NCBI GenBank assembly: GCA_035048485.1
Contig: CM068589.1
Span: 6,504,224-6,568,223 of the forward strand
Direction of reading: 5' to 3'
Origin: Pteria penguin
Lineage: Eukaryota; Mollusca; Bivalvia; Pterioida; Pteriidae
Length of the DNA stretch: 64,000 nucleotides
Part shown: positions 23,239 to 32,721 of the stretch, one piece after another
Numbering within the stretch: position 1 is the first letter of the stretch
Layout of the letters: every line of letters starts with the position of its first letter
Program-made: the position numbers and the translations under genes
The notes under the pieces: model-generated
Database searches by the model: none
Told to the model about the DNA's origin: nothing
Seen by the model: only the letters and a program-made list of their open reading frames with translations

Positions 23239-23699
23239 CTTTGATCAATTTATGAATAAACTATCATTGTAAATTTATATCTGACCTTGGATACTGAAGT
23301 AAAAGGATGTGTCAAAGTTCACTATAGTTCAAGATCTCAAGTTCAGCATGCAAGGGAAAGATGCAGTTATATCAGAGAGAGACATGATCATGGCAGTATG
23401 TGATAGGTTGATATATCAGACTGTCAGAGTATCAGGTACATAGACAGGTCAATCTGAGGTAAAAGGCATATAGAAAGGTCCAATAAGGAGTGATAAAATT
23501 CACCCTTTCTTTCTTTTCTTCTTTTTATTTATGTTTTTGGTTAAATGGATGGCTATTTCTAAAGTTTCTTCTGGAGAGATTAACTACAAATTTGGTGGTT
23601 TGATTATACATGATTATATACATTGAACCAAATATCGGTAAAGGAGGCGATTAAGGTTGTTGCTATGGTTACAAGGGGCACTACTCTATTCAAACTCAC

Positions 23700-24005
23700 T
23701 TCCTTGAACATCAAGATATGTCAACTGGCTCTGTCCTGTTCCTGCGTTATTTGTTGCCAAGCAACGATAACTTCCCTCGTCACCATTGACAGCATTACGG
23801 ATGGTCAAGCTGGGACTGTTGACCGCTCCACCGCTGTACTTGTTGTTAGAGGTGGCCACATTTATTGTGGAGGTTCCTTGATTATTCAACAGTTGCCAAG
23901 TGATACTGGAAACACTCAACGTGGACTGAACTGAACATGCTATTGTTACCGTGTTGCCAAGGGTTACTCGATATGAACTTTGACTAATTGTAACAGTCGG
24001 TGTAC
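23700..24005 (-). CDS. Ig24 exon, Ig-like domain (single exon)
   Basis: This 306 bp exon has acceptor ccctgaag|gtacac and donor ggaa|gtgagt, both phase 1. It reads T-P-T-V-T-I-S, VTIAC, SITWQL, KYSGG then SPSLTI, D-E-G-S-Y-R-C-L-A-T-N and LDVQG. The first 28 codons precede the only internal Met, so a Met-led reading misses the N-terminal A and B strands including the first Cys. Confidence 0.93.
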
Positions 24006-24341
24006 CTTCAGGGATAATTGATGGTTAATATTGATAGAACTAAATTCTGTGAAATATTTTGTGATTATAACTGTGCTTCTACTACTTTTGATGGAAATGC
24101 AAATCATGAAAGAGTAAAATCAATGCACACTGGAGTCAACTTAATTAAATTAAAGTAGACAGACAATTAGTTTTAAGAGAAAGGATATATCTTTGAAAGA
24201 ATATATGAATGTTGGAAACCAAAAAGAAATAAATGAATGATGTAATCAAAACAAAATAAAATAGAAGAACTTAAGGTACCCAATCACCTAGAGGAAGGGA
24301 CAGTATAGATATACTTGTGTTGCCACAGTGATGACACTTAC

Positions 24342-24644
24342 CTCCTTGCACAGTCAGGGATGTTGTAGCACTGAATCCATCCCCGACCTGATTAGTGGCT
24401 ATACACCTATAGTCAGCTTGGTCATTGCTATCGGTATTCAGAATGGTCAGGGACGGAGTGCTGAGGGTACCACCGCTGTATTTCGACGACCCGGTTGTGG
24501 TCAGGATATCTGTGTTGAAGTTGGCGGTCCTCTCCCAGCGCATAGTGGTCGCAGACGGGTTACTCGAGATGGAGCAGGGAATAGTGATGGTATTACCATA
24601 CACTACAGAATAACTATTCTGGGGAATGGTTACCGTGGGAACAT
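24342..24644 (-). CDS. Ig23 exon, Ig-like domain (single exon)
   Basis: This 303 bp exon has acceptor catgacag|atgttc and donor ggag|gtaagt, both phase 1. It reads V-P-T-V-T-I-P, ITIPC, MRWER, KYSGG then TPSLTI, D-Q-A-D-Y-R-C-I-A-T-N and LTVQG. It sits only 336 bp downstream-side of Ig24 on the genome and belongs to the compact Ig23-Ig28 block. Confidence 0.94.
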
Positions 24645-26200
24645 CTGTCATGAAGGTGAAATTAATGGAAAATCCATATTAGAATATTGTCCCATGTACT
24701 AATGAATGTGTTAGAATTTTAAAAGATGACTTTGAGCACTCATGAATTGTTATCTTTTAAACCACAGTTCTAAATGAATACAAACAGCAAGAAATTATTA
24801 ATAACATAAATCTATTATTTTATGATATAGTTTGCCTTAACTAGATTCTTACAAGCTCGCTGAATATTATTTCTTTAAATTTCATAATTAAAAGCATACA
24901 TGTACTGTAAGAAATATTTTGATACATATCATTTGTAATTCTTTAACATACATGTATTTTCATTAAAGAAGAAATTCGACATATAACACATCCTTGATGT
25001 ACATTTTTAATATACGCAGTCAAAAACTGGGGAATATCATAACAGTGGGGCAACATAGATCTAAACAGAATGTATGTTACACGAGTACAAACAGCTACAG
25101 GTCTACAAGTCATCTAAGATCTCTATCAAGAAATTTTGTTTTCACTTTCTCTACTCAAACTAAAAATTAAAAATTTACTTTGTGTCCTCAAATTAAGCAT
25201 AATGTTAACTATTTTAATTTCAGTTTCCATTCTAAATTTTATGCATTAAACAAACAGTTATGTTATGTTATGTTAATCACACTTTCTTTTTGCATATTTA
25301 AGATTAAATGAAGCCATGTACTGTGAGAGATTAACTTATTTTCCGTTTCCAAATGATATACTTTGCTTGTCAATAAAGAAGGTCTAGATATACAATAATT
25401 AATATAAATGTCATCAAATAATTTTTAGCTTTTGTTTTATTTCTTTTTTATATCAATTTCTTTACAGTATTTATGGAAGATATTGTGACCTTTCAAAATA
25501 TTACCCAAACAAATACTTTATATTTGTTATAAAGTTTAACACAATTTTAGTTCAGCAAGTCAAAAAAGTGAAATTTTCCATGATAAAGATATATAAAAGT
25601 AAAAAGAAACAAGAGTAGAAACAGAGATGTTGTTGCCTACAAATTTCAAGCAAATTAAGATGCAAACTACACATCAGCATTTAAAAAACAGAATGGGAAA
25701 TGAAAATACCTAGAAAATAAGGGGAAATTGAAAATTGAAATACCTGAAATTATGGGGAAAAATGGTAAATTCACAGTAAACTTTACAATAAAGACAAATG
25801 GAATTTACAGTGTTCCCTGATATAAAGATTATTGTGAGGATTTGAATAATTGGGAGAGGAAGATAGGGAGGGGTGGTTTTTCAACCTGATATCAACTTTA
25901 AATTTGTAGAATTGGTAAAACAAAGTGAAATGTCTCCTTTTTCCTGTGCAATAATAAGTTACTCTACTTTTACATGCACTCCCCCAAAATATAAAACTAT
26001 ATTTGTATATAAGTATACTTAAATTAAGTTACAAGACATTCTTTTCACTAAGCTATACCAGGGTTGTTAACTGGGACATAAGTAAAAAGTAACTCAAAAT
26101 GCAACACTACTAACCAAAGCCAACACAGTCAAACCATTAAATCATAAATACTTAAAATGAAAAATGAACGCCAATATGCGCTATCCCACAATTCACTTAC
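24645..26200 (-). other. Intron between Ig22 and Ig23
   Basis: This 1,556 bp phase-1 intron is AT-rich. No array, mobile element or gene was recognised. Confidence 0.7.
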
Positions 26201-26509
26201 CACCTCTCACATCCAAAAAGGCCAAGTTACTTTGCCCTTGACCTGCGGCATTAATTGCTAAGCAGCGATAATAGCCTTCGTCTATGGTTACGTTAGCATC
26301 TGTGATGGTTAGTGAGGGGGTTGCCAGTGTACCACCACTGTACTTGGGTCCGGTGATTGTGATATTGGTAGCTTGGGCACCTGGCTGATCAAGCACCTGC
26401 CAGTACACGGCTGTATGTGCTGGTATACCCGTTACGGTGCACTGAAGCGTAACAGTGCTTCCCGTGATAACGGTGTATGTGGTATTTGTGATCTGCACGA
26501 ATGGAACAC
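26201..26509 (-). CDS. Ig22 exon, Ig-like domain (single exon)
   Basis: This 309 bp exon has acceptor tgcatcaag|gtgttc and donor ggtg|gtaagt, both phase 1. It reads V-P-F-V-Q-I, VTLQC, AVYWQV, KYSGG then TPSLTI, D-E-G-Y-Y-R-C-L-A-I-N and LDVRG. One codon is gained in the E-F loop (NVTIDEG). Three sequons (NTT, NIT, NVT) are seen. Confidence 0.94.
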
Positions 26510-27872
26510 CTTGATGCATCGAGAAAAAGTTAGATGTAAATCTACAGCTAATTAGGTAAGGCAAATTTGTTGTGTTTTTGTTTTAACATCCATTTTATCT
26601 TTAGCACTTCAAACATTCCAAAAGGAATAACTCACTGTTACAGAAATTTTAACTTTTGTTTAAAGTGTTGAACTATCCTGGAGAACAAACTTTTGGACTC
26701 ACCAGTGTCAGGATAGTTACAGTTTGGAAAGATAGCAAAAACACAACAATGAATTTCAGTTCTAAATGTCACTAGCTACTTAAACATATGTAGCTAGTTA
26801 CAGAAACTACCTGAATTTCGTTAAATCATTATTGAAGACCTAACTACAATTATTGATTTAAAGGCAATTAGCTGATTACAGTTCATTTTCAACAAATCAA
26901 ACTTCTCCATTTTTCACTAATGATAAATGCCAGGTGGCTTCATTTTGTAAAAGGAGTATTCCTCAAACTCTCTATATGTAACTTCTGGAGACCAATAGAA
27001 ACTTTCTGAGTTACAAGAGGAAGTAATAAGACTTTCTGAGTTACACGAGGAAGTATAAATAAGACTTTCTGAATTACAAGAGGAAGTAATAAGACTTTCT
27101 GAGTTACACGAGGAAGTATAAATAAGACTTTCTGAATTACAAGAGGAAGTAATAAGACTTTCTGAGTAACAGGAGGAAGTAAGACTTATTCAGTTACAGG
27201 TGGAAGTAAGAAGGCTTTTTGAGTAACAAAAGGAAGTAATAAGACTTTCTGAATTACAAGAGGAAGTAATAAGACTTCTTTAGTTACAAAACGAAGTGAG
27301 ACATTCTGAATTACAACAGGAAGTATAGATAAATTGTTCTGAGTTACAAGACAAAATAATAAGACTTTCTGAGTAACAAGAGGAAGGAATAAGACTTTCT
27401 GAGCTACAAGAGGAAGGAATAAGATTTTCTGAGTTACAAGAGAAGGTATTAAGACTTTTTGAGTTACAAAAGGAAGTATAAATAATTAAGACTTTCTGAG
27501 TTACAGGAGGAAGTAAGACTTTTTTCAGTTACAGGAGGAAGTAATAAGACTCTTTGAGTTACAAGAAGAAGCTATGACTTCAGTACATTTCAATAAGCAC
27601 AAAAGGAATTATCCATGTTTTAGAAAAGAAAAATCAACCGTAACTATTGCCATTTTTTCAAGATCAAGATAGACAAAACTTGGGTAGGAGGTTTAGCAGT
27701 ACATATAAATCTACTGAACTAATATTTTCTAATTCATTAATAATTAGCTATAAATATTGACAGCAAAGTCAGCCATGATCATTATTGACCTACTGCAATA
27801 TGTGTGAGCGTGACTAAAATCAACACACTAGTCAGACAAGGAAAAGCTCTATAAATGTGAAAATAAACTTAC
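26510..27872 (-). other. Intron between Ig21 and Ig22
   Basis: This 1,363 bp phase-1 intron contains the 29 bp array at 26985-27575; otherwise nothing is recognised. Confidence 0.75.
26985..27575. repeat. Degenerate minisatellite, about 29 bp unit
   Basis: Variants of gactttctgagttacaagag followed by gaagtaataa repeat about 19 times, some with an extra ata or shortened spacer. Confidence 0.9.
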
Positions 27873-28163
27873 TTCCTTGAACGCTGACAAAAGCTGATGA
27901 ACTCTGACCTTCACCAACTGCATTTGTAACGACACATTGGTAACTTCCTTGATCGTTGCTTTGTACATTCGTGATCGTCAAGCTGGGGACAGCAAGAGAT
28001 CCACCACTATAGCGACCACCCATAGTAAGAGTGGTAGTGGTTCCTTGTGTCCGTCGCCAAGCAACAGCAGTTGCCGTGGGGTTAGAGTTATAGGAACATG
28101 TGATTGTGATGTTGTTGCCAATAACGACATTACTAGGCGGAGTAATAGTTACAGATGGTACGT
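27873..28163 (-). CDS. Ig21 exon, Ig-like domain (single exon, short form)
   Basis: This 291 bp exon (97 codons) has acceptor tttttcag|acgtac and donor ggaa|gtaagt, both phase 1. It reads V-P-S-V-T-I-T, ITITC, AVAWRR, RYSGG then VPSLTI, D-Q-G-S-Y-Q-C-V-V-T-N and VSVQG. The C'-D loop is about four residues shorter than usual, as in Ig20. The first half precedes the internal Met, so the whole exon must be read from the acceptor. Confidence 0.92.
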
Positions 28164-28338
28164 CTGAAAAAATATATTACTAACAATTAACAACAACATA
28201 TTGTGCTAGCTAACATCTTAATTCTTACACCTATAATTTATTCCTCCATTTATCTTTCATGTACTTATTCATTTGTAGATATTCATATTGATGTATCTTA
28301 TCAATTTATATATCTATAGTTTTATAATATTTAGCATC

Positions 28339-28415
28339 GTGTGAACCCCCGTCTCATCTCTCCTTCTCTCGTTCTTGAAGAACGAGAGAAGGAGAGATGA
28401 GACGGGGGTTCACAC
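28339..28415. repeat. Perfect 77 bp palindrome (38 bp arms, 1 base centre)
   Basis: The left arm begins gtgtgaacccccgtctcatc and ends ctcgttctt; the right arm is its exact reverse complement, ending gggggttcacac, around a single G at 28377. The arms are GC-rich compared with the surrounding intron. Transcribed RNA would fold into a 38 bp hairpin with almost no loop. It could be a foldback-element scar, the product of a replication template switch, or a library or assembly artefact. Confidence 0.95.
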
Positions 28416-29486
28416 AATGAATATTTAGGTAATTATTTATCTACTGGCATTTATCTATAGAGGATCTCAAAAACGATCTACAATGAATTTTTGTTTCACA
28501 AGTTGTTTTATAAAACAAGTGGTGCATTTTAATATCCCTAAGCCTTGGCAAAGGGATATCAAACACACAGAAGAGTTACATCAAACTTCAATACTTCTGG
28601 GTATACGATGTGTCATAATACTTGTACGACTAAATCACAGAAGATAACGTACATAAAAAATTATGTAACAGGTTATAACGTGTCGTAAAATCAAATAACA
28701 GTACATGTATTATGACGCAACACAACCTCTATTATTTATCAATAATTTAAGATTTTATCAATATCATGGAATTGTAGGATTTTAGGGATCAATTACAATT
28801 CACTGTAGAACACTTTCTGTTCCACAGGACTTTATTGTTGCCACACTTTGTGAAAATGACTCCCAGCCATTGTAAAGATCTCATTCTCTATGATTCAATC
28901 ATTAAGCTCTAGTATGTATATGGCTTCTCACAAAAAATATTTTTTGCTGATTATGACAAGTCAGGTGATCTCAACAATAAAGTCAGGTGAAATACAGGTG
29001 TTTTGCAGTTATAATTCATTCTAATTATTGTACTTTTTATCTCATCCTTTATCTTTTACTAACTTATTTCCTATAATGAATACGTAATGATAACTCTGGC
29101 AGTGGTCTATGGCTTATATAAGTAAATCAAACGTAAAATATATAACATTTCCTAAGCTGAATAGAAAGCAGCCACACAAAATCACCAACTTAGCATGCAT
29201 AGTTTAATATCATTAATATAATTCATAGAAATCAAAATTGGCGATAAAAATTATAATAAAAACAAAGCATAATCAAAATTTGCAATAAAATATAAACAAA
29301 GCACTTGCATAACAAATCATGCTTGTACCTGAAATGTAAAATATTACTTTTTTCAAATTCTCTTACGGTATTATAGTTTATATATTGTTATATTAAAATA
29401 CTTTCCACAGTGCAGAAATTTCAAGTATTTATACCACAAAGTAACAAAATGTAACCGAATATTCACTGGTGTGAACTCACTGCAAA

Positions 29487-29575
29487 TAGGTACTATACAT
29501 AACATCTGTTGATACAGGTACTATACATAACATCTGTTAATACAGGTACTATACATAACATCTGTTAATACAATC
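29487..29575. repeat. 28 bp tandem repeat, 3 copies
   Basis: The string ggtactatacataacatctg followed by ttaataca occurs three times in a row, almost unchanged. Confidence 0.85.
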
Positions 29576-30517
29576 ACAAGTTGTCATCTTCAAGCTTCAC
29601 AGTCAAACAAATGCTCAATATTTTACATGTATATGATTTTAATATCATATTCTATATAATTATTATAATAATACTTGCAGGTCATAAAAAGAGATGAAAG
29701 AAACTACTAACACTCTTTAAATCTGGCCTCCACTATACCTCATTTCAGTTTTCAAATATTGGTATTAATACCCCTCCACTTCCCTGAATACACTGTTCAT
29801 TCTATTATACCTAATTTTTCATTTTTGATATATCCAAATTCAGGTCAAATGTAACAACATTACAATGTATATTTAATCATAGGTGTTTGCTTCTTTTTTA
29901 AAAAACACTTTCATTCTGAGCTAGAATTTTTGTGATGTTTCAATAAATAGAAATCTATATCCCGTTATATGAATCAAATTTATCTTCAATATCAGCTTTT
30001 GTTTCCCTTGCTCTATACGTATGACCTTGCAGTCCTATCTTGAGAAGGTCATTTCCATATTGTTTGAGACAATATTCATCACCTGGCTTAGAAGTCTAAA
30101 TTGGTGCCCTCATTCCAGCAAACCAGTCTCAAAAACTACATGAGAATAACTTTATGGATAAGACAATTATGCAACAAGAGAACATGTAAGGCACTGTGAA
30201 AGTTTAAGGTGTAAAGTGTAAGTTCAAGGAATGTTTAAAGGTCAAGGAGGTTGGTGATAAAGCAAAATGCATTGTTAACTAAATCTATGTACACTTAGAG
30301 ATTTACTGACTCATATGTTAAAAGCAGGCAAATAAAGGCAAGGTGGCTAAATAAAAGACTAAAGGTCAAGGAATGTAAAAGGTCAAGGACATATGTGACA
30401 AGTCAAGAAGGGATGTTCCTAATGGACAAAGTGAAATACTATCATTGCTATGTTTGTAAGCAGACTATTGAACTTGATAAGGCTAACTATAAGGCTAGAG
30501 GTCAAGGTCACACATAC

Positions 30518-30808
30518 TTCCAACAACGTCAAGGAAAGTGTTAAAACTATTTCCAGTTCCCACAGCATTGGTTGCAGAGCAACGGTAATTTCCTTCGTCT
30601 GTGAGAAGAGTGGAGGAAATGGTCAGAGCTGGGGTACTGACTGAACCACCACTGAAGCGACCAGAGATGCTGATTGGCTGGGCACTGGAATCCTTGTACC
30701 AGTTGATAGACAGAGCAACTGGATTAGCATTAATTGTACAAGGAATGGTGATGGTGGAACCATAATTGACGGAATAAGATGAACTCGGAATGCTGACTGA
30801 TGGAGAAT
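30518..30808 (-). CDS. Ig20 exon, Ig-like domain (single exon, short form)
   Basis: This 291 bp exon has acceptor atttcag|attctc and donor ggaa|gtatgt, both phase 1. It reads S-P-S-V-S-I-P, ITIPC, SINWYK, RFSGG then TPALTI, D-E-G-N-Y-R-C-S-A-T-N and LDVVG. The N-terminal half (PSSSYSVNYGSTITIPC) is close to Ig16. Its acceptor lies only about 80 bp from a large 30 bp tandem array in the upstream intron. Confidence 0.93.
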
Positions 30809-30886
30809 CTGAAATAAGATGGACATAGGTCAAGTATGTGTTTGTACAAGACTTTCTTATGATGTGACATTGCACATATCACTGAA

Positions 30887-31515
30887 TATTTCTCATAACC
30901 ACATAATGCAAGGTCATATTTCTCATAATCACATAATGCAAGGTGATATTTCTCATGATCACATAATGCAAGGTCATATTTCTCATAATCACATAATGCA
31001 AGGTGATATTTCTCATGATCACATAATGCAAGGTCATATTTCTCATAATCACATAATGCAAGGTGATATTTCTCATAATCACATAATGCAAGGTGATATT
31101 TCTCATAATCACAAAATGCAAGGTCATATTTCTCATGATCACATAATGCAAGGTCATATTTCTCATAATCACATAATGCAAGGTGATATTTCTCATAATC
31201 ACATAATGCAAGGTGATATTTCTCATGATCACATAATGCAAGGTGATATTTTTCATGATCACATAATGCAAGGTGATATTTCTCATGATCACATAATGCA
31301 AGGTCATATTTCTCATAACCACATAATGCAAGGTGATATTTCTCATAACCACATAATGCAAGGTGATATTTCTCATAATCACAATGCAAGGTGATATTTC
31401 TCATAATCACATAATGCAAGGTGATATTTCTCATAATCACATAATGCAAGGTGATATTTCTCATAACCACATAATGCAACGTGATATTTCTCATAATCAC
31501 ATAATGCAAGGTCAG
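30887..31515. repeat. 30 bp minisatellite, about 21 copies, open on both strands
   Basis: The unit reads gatatttctcataatcaca then taatgcaaggt, with a g/c change in ggtgat or ggtcat and cat(a/g)a variants. Being 30 bp and free of stops in several frames, it gives long open frames on both strands (plus HISHNHIMQGD, minus MRNITLHYVI). The frames are incidental. One unit lacks three bases. Confidence 0.95.
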
Positions 31516-31567
31516 ATTTCTCATGATTGTTCTTCAAAAGTAGTTCTCCAAAGGGAAGTAAAATATA

Positions 31568-32147
31568 CTAAAAGAAACAACACAGTCTTTGCCACAAATT
31601 TTCGGCCTCCTGGCCTTTATCAAGCAATAGTTAGAATAGTACAGTAGATATACATAACATTCATCTTTACATGTCTAATATAAATATTTTTTTGATTGAT
31701 TGATTGATTTTTGTTTTACGTCACACCACGAATATTTCACGTATATGGTGACGGCATCTGCCTGATGCGGAGCATACAAATTTTGACCTTTGCACGGACC
31801 CACCCGAAGCAGTGAGGGATCTTTAACGTGCCATGCATACCACGACACGGGGCCTCGGTTTTTACTGTCTCATCCGAAAGACAGAACACCGGCATGACCA
31901 GAGCGGGACTCGAACCCCGGCCTCCCGATCAGGAGTCCGACGCGATACCACTAGGCCACGCCGGCTTGTCTAATATAAATAAATAATATAATATAATATA
32001 TATAATATAATATGTCAGAAGCTTGTTTATATTAGACATGTAAAGAAGGATGTTACGTAGATCTACTGTACTATTCTAACTATTGCTTGATAAAGGCCAG
32101 GAGGCCGAAAATTTGCGGCAAAGAGTGTTTGTGTTATTTCTTTTGGT
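31568..32147. mobile_element. Foldback (inverted-repeat) element interrupted by a SINE
   Basis: The left arm (31568-31684) and right arm (32025-32147) are inverted copies. They share ttttcggcctcctggccttt, atcaagcaatagttagaata and tttacatgtctaatataaa, with about seven substitutions and one small gap. Between them lie the SINE at 31686-31966 and an AT repeat. The direct repeat tgttcttcaaaag occurs outside both ends (31528-31540 and 32147-32159) and may be the target duplication, although 27 bp of non-arm sequence lies inside the left copy. No transposase frame is seen, so it would be non-autonomous. Confidence 0.75.
31686..31966 (-). mobile_element. tRNA-derived SINE, copy B (complete, with target duplication)
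   Basis: On the minus strand the head at the high end carries box A (tggcctagtgg) and box B (ggttcgagtcc), followed by a conserved body and an ATCA/ATTG-type tail at the low end. Exact 14 bp direct repeats tgtctaatataaat flank it (31672-31685 and 31967-31980), marking the insertion site. It is the best preserved of three copies. The core resembles what I recall of MetaSINE-type elements, but that assignment is unverified. Confidence 0.9.
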
Positions 32148-32721
32148 GTTCTTCAAAAGATAAACAAAATTATCAAATTATCAAAATAATGAATTAAATC
32201 TTTCATGTAGTGGTACAGAGATGATTTTCCAGTTTTCTTCTACCTGACCTTCTACCTTGACCTTCTACCTGACCTTTATCAGAAGAAGAACATATTAATA
32301 TATATATATTCATACAACAGAGTTTGTGGCTGAAGTATTTTACTTGTATGTATGTCATCAACATAATTGTTACTTTTGTTTCTTTACTGATTTTTTTTCA
32401 TAAAATTTACAATAGTTTCAAAAAGAGATAATGTGGTACAAAAACTATCGGTTTTGGAGGTCACATGACCAGGATGTGCAACAGTGCTGATAAAGGTCTA
32501 TACATATATTACAAAGTCCTTGTAGGAGACAAAAGTTAGAATTTAGTATCACATTAGTCACTGTGTGTCGTAAGTAACTTATACAAGGATATGAAGTGTA
32601 AAGTTAAAAAGTACATGTACATAAACGTAATCATAAATTTGTAACAATAGATATGATATGACTTTTTTTTCATTCAAAGTCAAAAACATAAATTCATCAA
32701 TTTCTAAATCTCTGAAAAAGA

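Larger units (their letters stand above)
28164..30517 (-). other. Intron between Ig20 and Ig21
   Basis: This 2,354 bp phase-1 intron contains the perfect palindrome at 28339-28415 and a three-copy repeat near 29.5 kb. The rest is AT-rich with nothing recognised. Confidence 0.75.

Noticed and set aside
30887..31515. CRISPR-like array
   Set aside because: The units abut with no unique spacers, in a eukaryotic intron; it is an ordinary minisatellite. The same applies to the other arrays in the window.
30730..31647. Open frames of up to 264 codons on both strands (HNHIMQGD / MRNITLHYV repeats)
   Set aside because: Product of the 30 bp minisatellite; openness on both strands argues against selection on either.
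31905..31966. Possible tRNA gene on the minus strand (box A and box B present)
   Set aside because: The sequence continues directly into a SINE body with tail and target duplication, and related copies occur twice more; it is a SINE head, not a stand-alone tRNA.
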